Source: CAZZBK01 sp964652155 (GTDB lineage: Bacteria; Planctomycetota; Planctomycetia; Pirellulales; PNKZ01). From it: DNA of 64,000 nt. The stretch spans positions 15,048-79,047 of the forward strand of contig CAZZBK010000009.1 of assembly GCA_964652155.1 (NCBI GenBank), in the 5' to 3' direction. Position 1 is the stretch's first letter; every line of letters starts with the position of its first letter. The notes under the pieces were generated by a model. That model did not search any database and was not told the origin of the DNA. It saw only the letters and a list, made by a program, of their open reading frames with translations. Position numbers and translations under genes: made by a program. Below, one piece after another: positions 25,918 to 34,732 of this stretch.

Positions 25918-26835
25918 TTATGGGCGGGCTTTTGGGGCGGTGATCGACTGCAAATTGCGCCGAGCCTGCGCACTTTCCGGAGCAATCGTTAAGATCAATT
26001 GGAGCAGTTGAGCCGCCCGGCTCGTATCTCCTCCGGCATGACACTCGACGGCCCAGTTGTTCCACGCGGCGAGCAAATTGCGTCGCGCGTCGCTGTGCCC
26101 CGCAAAGAGCCGCAACGCTTTCAGGTTCGAGTCGGCGGCGGAGGCAAAATCGCCCCGCTCGATCTGGTTCACCCCTTGATTGTAGTACATCAAGGCGACC
26201 ACCGATGTGTCATGTAAATTGTGTGTCACCATTGACTTACCTGCAGACAGTCGCGGCAAGCTGGTACGGCAAGTCGGCTCAACGATCCAGTCCTGGCCAT
26301 TGACTTCGAGCCGCACGTTGACATGCGCCGGCTGATACTGGATCGAAGCGTTGCCGCCAATCGACTCATCGAGCCAGCGGAACAAGATGGCTGCGGTGAG
26401 GCAGTCATAATCGCCCCGATCGATCGTTTCGCGCAAATCGCTTTCGACGGCGCGGTACTCGCCGCGAAACACCTGGTCGTGGAGGAACTCGACAATGAGG
26501 CGAGCGCGTTTCAGGGGGTCCGTTTGGTCCCGAACTTGGTCGTGCAACCGGTGTGACCAGAGGCGCACTTGCCGCCGATAGCGGCTCAACGAGCCTTCGT
26601 CACGCACGCCGCTGGCAACGAGGGCCGCCGTCAGCAGGTCATGCTCCTCCAGCGTGCCGTCGTGACCGTCATGCAACAATTCGCGCTCCAAGCGGTTGAG
26701 CGACGCGTCGTCGAGCAAGGTCGAAAACACGACGGCACCACGAGCGACGGGGTTGCTTAAGCAGCTCCCCAACGCCAACCACCCCAGAGCAATCCACCAG
26801 CTGCGCCGCAAACTCACAAACCCATCCTCGGTCAA
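25918..26835 (-). CDS. Exported transglutaminase-like protein with C-terminal TPRs
   Basis: 305 residues. An N-terminal hydrophobic segment (residues 12-33) contains LGSC at 22-25, which could be a lipobox, so the protein is exported or a lipoprotein. Residues 105-190 look like a transglutaminase/SirB1-like core: RGDYDCLTAAILF with Cys145, QPAHVNVRLEVNG with His171, and DWIVEPT with Glu186, in the right order for a Cys-His-acid triad. Residues 200-300 hold two or three TPR-like helices (YYNQGVNQIERGDFASAADS and following). Related planctomycete proteins are annotated as transglutaminase-like; substrate unknown. Transcribed alone, with an imperfect inverted repeat just upstream. The triad supports a protease, peptidyl transferase or peptidoglycan-acting role, but none is proven. 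Confidence 0.65.
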   Translation of the reverse strand: MTEDGFVSLRRSWWIALGWLALGSCLSNPVARGAVVFSTLLDDASLNRLERELLHDGHDGTLEEHDLLTAALVASGVRDEGSLSRYRRQVRLWSHRLHDQVRDQTDPLKRARLIVEFLHDQVFRGEYRAVESDLRETIDRGDYDCLTAAILFRWLDESIGGNASIQYQPAHVNVRLEVNGQDWIVEPTCRTSLPRLSAGKSMVTHNLHDTSVVALMYYNQGVNQIERGDFASAADSNLKALRLFAGHSDARRNLLAAWNNWAVECHAGGDTSRAAQLLQLILTIAPESAQARRNLQSITAPKARP

Positions 26836-26846
26836 AAAAGCGGAGC

Positions 26847-26897
26847 GGGGGACCGTTCCATTGTTCTCAGAGGCACTCGAAAAATGGGACGGTCCCC
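26847..26897. repeat. Imperfect inverted repeat with GGGAC..GTCCC arms, REP-like
   Basis: GGGGGACCGTTCCATT (26847-26862) pairs with AATGGGACGGTCCCC (26883-26897) with one mismatch. The same GGGAC/GTCCC core appears as a short palindrome at 61125-61137. Such elements are often dispersed in planctomycete and proteobacterial genomes as REP/RAYT-type sequences. It sits in the short region upstream of the transglutaminase-like gene. No transposase is nearby. Confidence 0.55.
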
Positions 26898-26956
26898 AGC
26901 CATGTTGTTAGCTGCTCTAAATCTACGATGCAAAAAAGCATCAGGCAGCAGGGCGC

Positions 26957-26991
26957 AAACAAAACCGCCGAGGATTTTACTCCCCGGCGGT
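26957..26991 (-). terminator. Intrinsic terminator of the beta-propeller gene
   Basis: On the minus strand, 36 bases after the stop at 27028, ACCGCCGGGG pairs with CCTCGGCGGT (one mismatch) around an 8-base loop, followed by TTTTGTTTG. This is a good rho-independent terminator shape for the gene at 27028-28056. Confidence 0.75.
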
Positions 26992-27027
26992 CTAAATGAA
27001 ACGATTGCAACGCACGTTCAACGTGGC

Positions 27028-28056
27028 TTACAGGTCGCCCGTGATTTTCACGAGCGATCCGGGACGGTCCTCGGCCGGGCTCTTGGCCGTACCGATCAGG
27101 GTCACGTACAACGATCCGTCGGGCGCGAAGGCCAAAGCCGTCGGCTTGTCGAGCGCGGTGATCAACTCGGCTTTCACGGTCAACTTGTCGCCATCGAGCT
27201 TGGTGTCGAGCCGGAAGAGGCCCCCTTTGGAGTTTTCCATCCAGGCGTAGTCGACTGCGTAGAGCTTACCGCTCTTGGGGCTATAGGCCACGCCGGCGAT
27301 GTCGAACAAGCCGGTCTCGGCCTTGGCAACCAGTTTGCCTTGGGCGTCGTAGATCGTGAGCAGACTGTCGCCCGGGACGTTCATCTCGCCCATTTGCCCA
27401 ATGACCAGACGACCTTCCTTGTCGGCGGTAATCGCGACCGGGGCATCGACGTTCACGGCCACCTTGGTAGCGATAAACGGCTTCAGCGCGCCGGCTTTGC
27501 CGCTGGCGTAATCGAATTTGAGCACCCAGCCTTTGGTGTCATCGCCATTGCTGGTGATGTAGGCGGCACCGTTGGCCACGGCGAGACCGTAGAAATTCCC
27601 CTCACCCTTTTGCGACGCTTCGCCCGCCGCGATGGGGCCCAGCGTCTGCTTGGCGTCGGAGACTTGAATGGCCTTGCCTGACTCGGGCACGGCGAAAATA
27701 TACGCCAACTCCTGGCCGTCCGGTTTGCCACCATCGCCGACGGCCAACGTGTTCTGATCCAAGAACGCGACGCCCAACGGTCCGATGTCGACCATCGGCC
27801 CCTTGCCATAAATGTCTTTGGTGAACCCCTTGATCACCGAGTGGGCCTTGTCGGCCGCGGAGGGATCGAGACGCAAGATGCGCAAGGCACCGCTGTCGGC
27901 GATGAACAAGTGCCCGGTGCCCGGCTGCACGGCCAAGCCCGAGGGATTGAGCAAGCCGGCAATCACCGGCGCGACTTTGACCTGGGCCTGACACACCACG
28001 GGCAAGGCGGCCAAGGCCAGGCAGGCGACCGCAATTCGATTCCATGACTGCAACAT
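27028..28056 (-). CDS. Secreted NHL/SMP-30-type beta-propeller protein
   Basis: 342 residues, start ATG at 28056 with AAGGAG eight bases upstream. A clean signal peptide covers residues 1-25 (cleavage after VCQAQ is likely). The rest is a run of propeller blades: GLLNPSGLAVQPGTGHLFIADSG, LGVAFLDQNTLAVGDGG, YGLAVANGAAYITSNGDD, APVAITADKEGRLVIG, IAGVAYSPKSGKLYAVDYAW and PTALAFAPDGSLYVTLIG. It lacks the metal-ligand set that would mark a lactonase, so a binding or structural role is as likely as catalysis. It is 117 bp downstream of the cytochrome peroxidase gene on the same strand and ends in an intrinsic terminator. Confidence 0.7.
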   Translation of the reverse strand: MLQSWNRIAVACLALAALPVVCQAQVKVAPVIAGLLNPSGLAVQPGTGHLFIADSGALRILRLDPSAADKAHSVIKGFTKDIYGKGPMVDIGPLGVAFLDQNTLAVGDGGKPDGQELAYIFAVPESGKAIQVSDAKQTLGPIAAGEASQKGEGNFYGLAVANGAAYITSNGDDTKGWVLKFDYASGKAGALKPFIATKVAVNVDAPVAITADKEGRLVIGQMGEMNVPGDSLLTIYDAQGKLVAKAETGLFDIAGVAYSPKSGKLYAVDYAWMENSKGGLFRLDTKLDGDKLTVKAELITALDKPTALAFAPDGSLYVTLIGTAKSPAEDRPGSLVKITGDL

Positions 28057-28173
28057 CAAAAGACTCCTTCAAACAAAAGTCGTTGGCTAAGCAAAAATCA
28101 GAACCACGTCGAGGAGAACGCTATGGCGTTACAGCCCCAAGGCCTGCTGGACACCGCTCATCACCCACGACGG

Positions 28174-29181
28174 CTAGGGAAGTTTCGGCGGCGCGATCAA
28201 CGGGTACTTCGCGCTCGCAAAGCCTTCCTTGAGAAACACCACCAAATCGCTCTTCTCGGCCGCCGTCAAATTGAGCGGATAGATCTCTTCATCCAATTGC
28301 GGGTTGGGAGTACCGCCACGACTGTAATACTCGACGACGTCTTCGAGCGTTTTCAGTCGGCCATCGTGCATGTAGGGCGCCGAGCGGGCGATCTCACGCA
28401 AGGTCGGAGTTTTGAACGCGCCGCGATCGCCGAGCTGCTTCGACACGGTCAGGCGTCCCACGTCGGGCTCTTTGTCGTTGATGCCGACGCCAAGGTTATG
28501 GAACCCATTGTCGCTCAGGTTGGGGCCGACATGGCAGGCGCTGCAATGCGCACGATTGAAGAACACTTTGTAGCCGCGCTGAGCCGCTTCGCTCAGCGCC
28601 GACTTGTCTCCTGCCACGAATCGGTCGAACGGGGCGTCGCCGGAGAGCACGGTCCGCTCGAATGCGGCAATCGCCTTGGCGATCGCGTCGGGCGTGGCAC
28701 TCGTGCCGAACACGGCCTGAAATTGCTGCTTATAGCCCGGAATGTCATTGAGTCGCTTGACGGCCTCGTCGAGTGTGAGGTCCATTTCGATCGGATTCTG
28801 GATGGGTCCCAACGCCTGTCCTTCGAGCCCCACGGCGCGACCGTCCCAGAACTGCAACGGATAGTAGGCCGAGTTCAACACGCTCGGCGCGCTGCGCCCG
28901 CCCTTTTGGCCACGCACGCCCGTGGCAAACGCCTCGCCGTTGCTCCAGCCCTTGGCCGGGTCGTGGCAACTGGCGCAGCTCACCGTATTGTCGCGCGACA
29001 ATCGCGGCTCGAAGTACAGTTGCTTGCCCAACTCGACCTTGGCCGGGGTTTGCGGGTTGTCAGCGGGTATCTTCAGCGGGGCCAGTCCGCGCGGCAACGA
29101 CAATGACGCCGCCTCGTCGGCTTGAGCCACCGAGTTCCATGCCAGACCAACAATGAGAAGTGTTGACAAGCTGATGCGCAT
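28174..29181 (-). CDS. Di-heme cytochrome c peroxidase (CcpA/MauG family)
   Basis: 335 residues, exported (signal peptide 1-21, cleavage near AQADE). Two c-type heme sites are present: C69-A-S-C72-H73 and C213-S-A-C216-H217. Flanking blocks are typical of the family: LGKQLYFEPRLSRDNTVSC, GGRSAPSVLNSAYY, FFNRAHCSACH, GAFKTPTLREIARSAPYMHDG with the Met ligand region, and ENVVEYY-like DVVEYYSRGG. Members reduce hydrogen peroxide in the periplasm using cytochrome c or, in MauG, modify tryptophan; peroxidase is the more common function. GTG at 29184 immediately before the ATG is an alternative start; GGAG lies 7 bases before the GTG and 10 before the ATG. The gene lies 140 bp after leuD on the same strand, probably with its own promoter. 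Confidence 0.88.
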   Translation of the reverse strand: MRISLSTLLIVGLAWNSVAQADEAASLSLPRGLAPLKIPADNPQTPAKVELGKQLYFEPRLSRDNTVSCASCHDPAKGWSNGEAFATGVRGQKGGRSAPSVLNSAYYPLQFWDGRAVGLEGQALGPIQNPIEMDLTLDEAVKRLNDIPGYKQQFQAVFGTSATPDAIAKAIAAFERTVLSGDAPFDRFVAGDKSALSEAAQRGYKVFFNRAHCSACHVGPNLSDNGFHNLGVGINDKEPDVGRLTVSKQLGDRGAFKTPTLREIARSAPYMHDGRLKTLEDVVEYYSRGGTPNPQLDEEIYPLNLTAAEKSDLVVFLKEGFASAKYPLIAPPKLP

Positions 29182-29320
29182 CACGAACTTACTCCGTAAA
29201 TCGTCGAGATCCGTACACGGCTTGAAAAGCCGGCCAACTCATGGGAGGGGCCGATATTCTCACCCAGCGCCGAGCCCAGGGCAAGCGGGCCGCTCAATTT
29301 CCTAATGCGAGCACGCATGC

Positions 29321-29923
29321 TCAGGCGGGCGTCACTTCCGGGTGTGCCGCTTCGTAGGCCGAGATTTTGTCGGCCTGTTGCAAAGTCATGCCGATGTCGT
29401 CCAAGCCATTGAGCAGGCAGTGACGCCGGAACGGGTCGACCGTGAACGGCACAATCAGCCCAGCCGAGTCGCGAATCGTGTGGTCCTCGAGACTCACGGT
29501 CAGCTCATAATTCGCCGTCGACGTCGCGCGGCGGAACAACTCGTCGACTTGCTCCTCGCTCAACTGCACGGGAAGCATGCCGTTCTTGAAGCAGTTGTTG
29601 TAGAAGATGTCGGCAAACGAGGGCGCGATGACCACGCGGAAGCCGTAATCTTCGAGCGCCCAGGGAGCATGCTCGCGGCTCGACCCACAACCGAAATTAC
29701 GTCGCGCGAGCAGAATCGACGACCCACGATAGGCCGGCTTGTTCAACTCGAAGTCGGGATTGTCTGTGCCGTCTTCCTTGAAACGCCAGTCGAAGAACAA
29801 GAATTGGCCGAAGCCCGTTCGCTCGATCCGTTTGAGGAACTGCTTGGGGATGATTTGATCGGTATCAACATTCGGCCGATCCATCGGACAGACCCGGCCG
29901 CAATGAGTGGTAAATGCACGCAT
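29321..29923 (-). CDS. leuD: 3-isopropylmalate dehydratase small subunit LeuD
   Basis: 200 residues, full length for the family. It swivels onto LeuC to complete the active site that isomerises 2-isopropylmalate to 3-isopropylmalate in leucine synthesis. Hallmarks: NVDTDQIIPKQFL at 18-30 and NFGCGSSREHAPWAL at 76-90, the substrate-binding loop. The Shine-Dalgarno GAGGT overlaps the TGA of the preceding Uma2-like gene, and the gap is only 11 bases, so translation is probably coupled. Third gene of the operon that starts with leuC. Confidence 0.96.
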   Translation of the reverse strand: MRAFTTHCGRVCPMDRPNVDTDQIIPKQFLKRIERTGFGQFLFFDWRFKEDGTDNPDFELNKPAYRGSSILLARRNFGCGSSREHAPWALEDYGFRVVIAPSFADIFYNNCFKNGMLPVQLSEEQVDELFRRATSTANYELTVSLEDHTIRDSAGLIVPFTVDPFRRHCLLNGLDDIGMTLQQADKISAYEAAHPEVTPA

Positions 29924-29934
29924 GAAAGGTTACC

Positions 29935-30498
29935 TCAAGATGACAAACCTAAATCGAAAACCTCGCTAACCGAGAGCGTAAACTCGCTGAGCACCGTGGG
30001 ATCGGCGAGCTGCTCGGCGGCGCTGAACAGTTGCGGCTTATCGCCTGGGTGATGCACGGCGATCGTGCGGCTCGTGGGGCTGACGACCCAGACCGAGCGG
30101 CAACCGCTCCGCAGCCAACGCTCGACTTTTTCTTCCACGTCGGTCCAACGATCGTTGGGCGAGACAACCTCGACGGCTAAATCCGGAGCCCCTGGGAAAT
30201 AGCCTCGTCCTAAACCGGAGGACAATCGAGCGCTCGAAATGAACGACAGGTCTGGTGCCAACACCGTATCAGGATCTCTCTCGATCAAGAATCCTGTTTC
30301 GGCTCCAAGAACCACGCCCTGTTTATGCTGCTCGACGAAGCTACCTACGCGAACTGTCAATCGGGCAACAATTGAACCGTGAAGTGAACTGGCTGGAGTC
30401 ATAATTCTCAATACCCCGTCAATGAGTTCATAGCGCTCGCTGCCCGAGGGGAGCTGCTCCAGCTGCGCGGCGGTGAAGGGGTGCGACGTGACACTCAT
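29935..30498 (-). CDS. Uma2 family (DUF820) PD-(D/E)XK nuclease-like protein within the leuCD operon
   Basis: 187 residues from the ATG at 30498, two bases after the leuC stop; an upstream in-frame ATG at 30519 would overlap leuC. The fold signature is present: RYELIDG with Glu24, LAPDLSF with Asp83, PDLAVEVVSPND with Glu110 and VEEKVERWL with Lys124, matching the E...D...ExV...K arrangement of Uma2 restriction-endonuclease-like proteins. These families are abundant in cyanobacteria and planctomycetes, and their function is unclear. What is odd is its position: it sits exactly between the two subunits of one enzyme with near-zero spacing, so it is co-transcribed with amino-acid synthesis genes. 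Family call is firm; any nuclease activity is inference. Confidence 0.85.
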   Translation of the reverse strand: MSVTSHPFTAAQLEQLPSGSERYELIDGVLRIMTPASSLHGSIVARLTVRVGSFVEQHKQGVVLGAETGFLIERDPDTVLAPDLSFISSARLSSGLGRGYFPGAPDLAVEVVSPNDRWTDVEEKVERWLRSGCRSVWVVSPTSRTIAVHHPGDKPQLFSAAEQLADPTVLSEFTLSVSEVFDLGLSS

Positions 30499-30500
30499 GG

Positions 30501-31931
30501 CTAGGCCTGGTCGTTCCACTGGCGAACATCGACAAAGTGCCCCTCGATCGCGGCGGCGGCGGCCATCTCGGGGGAGACCAAATGGGTGCGTCCCCCTTTG
30601 CCCTGCCGGCCTTCAAAGTTGCGATTGCTCGTCGAGGCGCAGCGCTGGCCGGGGGTGAGCGTGTCGGGGTTCATCCCCAGGCACATGCTGCAGCCGGCCT
30701 CGCGCCACTCGAAGCCGGCCTCGCGGAAGACCCGATCGAGTCCCTCGCGCTCGGCTTGTTTTTTGACCAACCCGCTGCCCGGCACGACCATCGCATGCAC
30801 GCGCGCGTTGACCTTGCGCCCCTTGACCACCGCGGCGGCGGCACGCAGGTCCTCAATGCGACTGTTGGTGCAGGACCCAATGAATACGCGGTCGAGTTGA
30901 ATCTGAGTGATGGGCGTTCCGGCCACGAGTCCCATGTAGGCCAAGGCTGCCGCGGCCGACTTGCGTTCGTTGTCGTCGGCAAACTTGGCTGGGTCGGGCA
31001 CCGCAGCGTCGATCGCCGCCACCTGTCCCGGGTTGGTGCCCCAGGTCACCTGCGGCTTGACCTGGGCGGCATCGATGATCAGTGTCCGGTCGTACGTCGC
31101 GCCGGCATCGCTGGGCAACTGCCGCCAACGGGCCACGGCGGCATCCCAAGCCGCGCCGCGCGGCGCGAACTCGCGCCCCTTGACGTAGGCAATCGTTTTC
31201 TCGTCCGGAGCGATCATGCCCGCCCGGGCACCAGCCTCGATCGTCATGTTGCACACGGTCATTCGCTCTTCCATGCTCAATGCCCGGATCGCCTCACCGG
31301 TGTACTCGATGCAATAGCCTGTGCCGCCATCGGTCGTGATCTCGCCAATGATGTACAAAATGATATCTTTGGCGGTCGTGCCGCGCGGCCGCACGCCGTC
31401 GACGCGAATCTCGAACGTCTTGGGCCGATACTGCAACAAGGTCTGCGTGGCCAGCACATGCTCGACTTCGCTCGTGCCGATGCCGAAAGCCAGCGCCCCC
31501 AGGGCACCATGCGTTGCCGTGTGACTGTCGCCGCATACGATCGTCATACCCGGCTGGGTGATGCCCAACTCCGGACCAATCACATGCACGATCCCTTGCT
31601 GTGGGTGGTTCAAGTCATAAAGCCGAATGCCAAATTCCTGGCAATTATTACGCAGTGTATCGATCTGTTGCTTGCTGATGACATCTGCGATGGGCAGCGA
31701 ACGGTCGGTCGTCGGCACATTATGATCGGGCGTGGCAAACGTGAGTTCCGGGCGACGCACCTTGCGCCCCGCCAAGCGCAAGCCGTCAAACGCCTGCGGA
31801 CTGGTTACTTCGTGGACCAAGTGACGATCGATGTACAGAATCGCCTGCTGGCCAGGCTCTTCGTGAACCACATGAGCGTCCCAGATCTTGGCAAACATCG
31901 TGCGCGGAGCATTTGAACTCGTCGAAGTCAT
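30501..31931 (-). CDS. leuC: 3-isopropylmalate dehydratase large subunit LeuC
   Basis: 476 residues from ATG 31931 (AGGTGA about nine bases upstream); an upstream in-frame start at 31982 gives 17 unlikely extra residues. It is the aconitase-family catalytic subunit carrying a 4Fe-4S cluster. The three cluster cysteines are visible: Cys354 in IGSCTNSRIEDL and Cys414/Cys417 in GCSMCLGMNPD. Other landmarks are MFAKIWDAHVV at the N-terminus, DHNVPTTDR, GDSHTATHGALG and NMTIEAGARAGMIAPDE. Works with LeuD, encoded two genes downstream. First gene of the operon; the 278-bp divergent region to the vWA gene must hold its promoter. No T-box or leader peptide was recognised. Confidence 0.96.
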   Translation of the reverse strand: MTSTSSNAPRTMFAKIWDAHVVHEEPGQQAILYIDRHLVHEVTSPQAFDGLRLAGRKVRRPELTFATPDHNVPTTDRSLPIADVISKQQIDTLRNNCQEFGIRLYDLNHPQQGIVHVIGPELGITQPGMTIVCGDSHTATHGALGALAFGIGTSEVEHVLATQTLLQYRPKTFEIRVDGVRPRGTTAKDIILYIIGEITTDGGTGYCIEYTGEAIRALSMEERMTVCNMTIEAGARAGMIAPDEKTIAYVKGREFAPRGAAWDAAVARWRQLPSDAGATYDRTLIIDAAQVKPQVTWGTNPGQVAAIDAAVPDPAKFADDNERKSAAAALAYMGLVAGTPITQIQLDRVFIGSCTNSRIEDLRAAAAVVKGRKVNARVHAMVVPGSGLVKKQAEREGLDRVFREAGFEWREAGCSMCLGMNPDTLTPGQRCASTSNRNFEGRQGKGGRTHLVSPEMAAAAAIEGHFVDVRQWNDQA

Positions 31932-32209
31932 CGGACCATTCACCTGAAAATCGCTTGAAAAATCGTGTGGGAGCGGGGGCAAAACCAGCCCCGCGTAATC
32001 CTCGCCAACGAACTAGTCATTGTATCAGCCCTCGGCCTTCTCGACGAGATGCTCGCCGCGGATCGATTGGGCGTAAATTCAGCAGGCATTTCGACATGGA
32101 TCGGGGCGATCTCTGCAGATAATTCCATTGACGGACACTCATCGAACGCCGTAGATTAATAGGCTGTAATGTCTGTGCTCGGTACGGGTGTGACTGCGGA
32201 GGTCGAACC

Positions 32210-34297
32210 GTGAGCGTGCCAGTTAATCATGACGACGTCCAGGCTGAAGGCGCTGCAACATCGAGTCGCGTCACGCCACCGCCGTTGCCAGCGCCTCCCC
32301 CACTGCCGGCAACTCAACCAGCCGACGAAGACGATGAACTCATCGACGACTCGCTCGACGAAGACGAAGACGATGAGGATGAGTACGAAGACGAGGATGA
32401 CAGCCCTTCTTGGCGTCGCCGGTCAGTGATCTTTCTCGCCTCGTCGTGTAGCGCTTCGATGTTTGTTCACGCGCTGACACTCATCCTGATGGGGCTTTGG
32501 CTATTGCCGATCGTCAACAAAGACACACGGCAGGAAATTGTCTCGAGCGTTGAAGAACGACCTGACGAGGTGATCACTCAAAAGCTCGACGAAGAGATTC
32601 GCCCCAGCACCGAGTTGTCACTCGTCTCGACGTCGATGTCGGCCGTCCAGGGTGCCATGGGCTCGGTCTCGGCGCTGGCCGAGCCGCAGCAACTCTCGAA
32701 GCAGGTGACCATGAGCACCGTCACGACCGACGTGAAGGTCGAGGTCGGCGAGGTGAACGTGTTCGCATCGAACGGCAAACATCTCTCGCAAGAATTGCCC
32801 GAGGGAACGCTGGGCGAAGCGGCCGCGATCGCCGACAGCTATCAGGAGGCGATGGATCGCATCACGCAAGAGATTCTCAATCGGCTCGCTAAAGGGAAGG
32901 TGCTCGTCGTCTGGCTCATGGACGAATCGCAGAGCATGGAAGACGATCGCGAGGAGATTAGCGCTCGCATCGAGCGCGTTTACCAGGAGTTGGGCATTGC
33001 CTCGACCGCGCGGGGCGACGCGCTGGCGACGGCGGTGTGCAGCTATGGCAAAGGCTTCAACGTCCATACGCCTGCCCCGACATCCGATCACCTCAAGATC
33101 ATGGAGGCGATGCACGGTATCCAGAATGACCCGTCTGGGGACGAGATGCAGTGCCAGGCGGTGAGCCAAGCCATTCAACGCTACCGCGGCATCGCGCAGC
33201 AGACACAACGTCAGATGTTGCTCGTCATGGTGAGTGACGAGAGTGGCGACCCCGCCACGAACGTGCAGTACTTGGAGAGCACGATTGCCGAGGCCCGCTC
33301 GGCGCGTTGCGCGATTTATGTGCTGGGGCGCGAGTCGGTGTTTGGCTATCCGTATGCGTACATGGTCTGGCGCGATCCCGAGAAACCGCAGTTTGGCCCT
33401 TACTACTTGCGGATCGATCGCGGGCCGGAAACGCCATTTCCCGAGCAATTGCAGTGGGACTGCTTTAACAAGCGGAACGATGCCCAGCCAGCCGGTTTTG
33501 GCCCCTACGAGCAGGCGCGGATGGCGCGACAAACCGGGGGCGTGTTCTTCATGCTGCCGAGCCCCGAGGTGCAACTACTCAATCGCAGCAATCGCAAATA
33601 CACGCTCGAAGCCCTGCGACCCTATCTGCCCGACCTGAGTTCCCGCGGCGATTACGCCTTCGAGCGTGACAAGTCGGAGTTGCGGGCCGTGGTCTGGAAA
33701 ATCATCAGCGATCTCAACCCCTGGAACCATCAAATCTCGCGACAGCTTGAGTTGCCGCGCGGCTCGTTCAGCATCCAACCTTCCGAGTTCAACAAGCAGG
33801 CTCTGGATTGCATCGAACATGCCAAACGGGTCGTGATCTATTTGCAGGAAGCCGAGAAAGCGCTCGACAAGGTCAAGCCGCTGAAAGAACGCGAGTCGAG
33901 TCCACGCTGGCGCGCCAATTTCGATCTGGTTTACGCGCAGGTGCTCGGGTATCAGGTGCGGTGGTTTGAGTATGGTGCCTACTTGGATGCCTTTCGCGAG
34001 CAGCCCAAGCCGATCAAGAACGTGCTGGGACCGTCGCGCCCCACCAACGGTTGGTCGCTGGCGTTCCGCAAGGAGACGATCACGGACAGCCTCAACGGCG
34101 AGCGACGCCAACAGTCGGAAGACTTGTTGCGTCAGGTGATTCGCGAACATGAGGGAACACCCTACGCCGTGCGCGCCCAATGGGAACTGGGGCGACCGTT
34201 CGGCGTCACGCTCAACGAGCATCACTCGCCACCGCCGAGGGTCGACGTTCCTGGCGGCCGCCCCGGCGTCAAGCCGCCAACGCCTCCGAAGCTCTAA
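32210..34297 (+). CDS. Membrane-anchored vWA domain protein with acidic cytoplasmic tail
   Basis: 695 residues, GTG start with GGAGG eight bases upstream. Order: proline-rich stretch (20-37), very acidic run of Asp/Glu (39-65), one transmembrane helix (about 73-102), a linker, then a vWA domain from about 230. The MIDAS motif is DESQSM with Asp238, Ser240 and Ser242, followed by LLVMVSDESGD for the later metal-site aspartate. The region after 330 has conserved-looking aromatic stretches (YPYAYMVWRDPEKPQFGPYY) seen in planctomycete vWA proteins of this size, then a Pro-rich C-terminal tail. Such proteins usually bind partners through divalent metal on the outer face of the membrane. Partner unknown. 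Divergent from leuC and convergent with the STAS gene. Confidence 0.75.
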   Translation: MSVPVNHDDVQAEGAATSSRVTPPPLPAPPPLPATQPADEDDELIDDSLDEDEDDEDEYEDEDDSPSWRRRSVIFLASSCSASMFVHALTLILMGLWLLPIVNKDTRQEIVSSVEERPDEVITQKLDEEIRPSTELSLVSTSMSAVQGAMGSVSALAEPQQLSKQVTMSTVTTDVKVEVGEVNVFASNGKHLSQELPEGTLGEAAAIADSYQEAMDRITQEILNRLAKGKVLVVWLMDESQSMEDDREEISARIERVYQELGIASTARGDALATAVCSYGKGFNVHTPAPTSDHLKIMEAMHGIQNDPSGDEMQCQAVSQAIQRYRGIAQQTQRQMLLVMVSDESGDPATNVQYLESTIAEARSARCAIYVLGRESVFGYPYAYMVWRDPEKPQFGPYYLRIDRGPETPFPEQLQWDCFNKRNDAQPAGFGPYEQARMARQTGGVFFMLPSPEVQLLNRSNRKYTLEALRPYLPDLSSRGDYAFERDKSELRAVVWKIISDLNPWNHQISRQLELPRGSFSIQPSEFNKQALDCIEHAKRVVIYLQEAEKALDKVKPLKERESSPRWRANFDLVYAQVLGYQVRWFEYGAYLDAFREQPKPIKNVLGPSRPTNGWSLAFRKETITDSLNGERRQQSEDLLRQVIREHEGTPYAVRAQWELGRPFGVTLNEHHSPPPRVDVPGGRPGVKPPTPPKL

Positions 34298-34379
34298 CGA
34301 CGACGATCGTTTTCGTCCGACTGAGCAAAGCCGAAGTTCTCCGCGCCGCAGATCAGCGTTATCTGGGGCATCGCTTCAT

Positions 34380-34727
34380 CTAGGGCTTGGCGGGGAGGGC
34401 GTCGTTGAGTTGTTCGACAATCTCAAACAACTCGTTGAGCCGCGAGGTCTCGAAGGCGCTGAGCACCGCCGGCTTCAACGCGGCCAGGGAGACACGCGAG
34501 TTGTTTCGCACCATCGCGCGACGAAACGATACCAGCACCCCCAGCACCATGCTACAGACAAAATCCAGGTCAGCCGCGTCAAACACGACGGCCGTGGGGC
34601 GCATGGCCGTGAGTTGCGTCAGCGCCACCTGCAAAGGATCGGCCGACGGATATCCGGCTGAACCAACCAGGCGGACAATCGTCACGCCATCACGTTCGCT
34701 GGTCTCGATATGCAGTTCGCTCGTCAT
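34380..34727 (-). CDS. STAS domain protein (anti-sigma factor antagonist type)
   Basis: 115 residues comprising only a STAS domain. The strand-helix signature VVFDAADLDFVCSMVLGVLV matches the phosphorylation loop of SpoIIAA/RsbV-type antagonists; Ser59 (Cys-Ser-Met) is the candidate phosphosite in place of the usual Asp-Ser-Ser. ATG at 34727 with GGTGAG just upstream is preferred; a GTG at 34736 would overlap the sulfatase stop by four bases. It follows the sulfatase gene by five bases, so the two are co-transcribed and probably coupled. No anti-sigma kinase or phosphatase lies nearby, so its partner is encoded elsewhere. Confidence 0.75.
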   Translation of the reverse strand: MTSELHIETSERDGVTIVRLVGSAGYPSADPLQVALTQLTAMRPTAVVFDAADLDFVCSMVLGVLVSFRRAMVRNNSRVSLAALKPAVLSAFETSRLNELFEIVEQLNDALPAKP

Positions 34728-34732
34728 GATGC

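Noticed and set aside
30499..30519. Longer start for the Uma2-like gene at 30519
   Set aside because: It would overlap the end of leuC and adds seven residues that do not fit the family; ATG 30498 follows the leuC stop by two bases.
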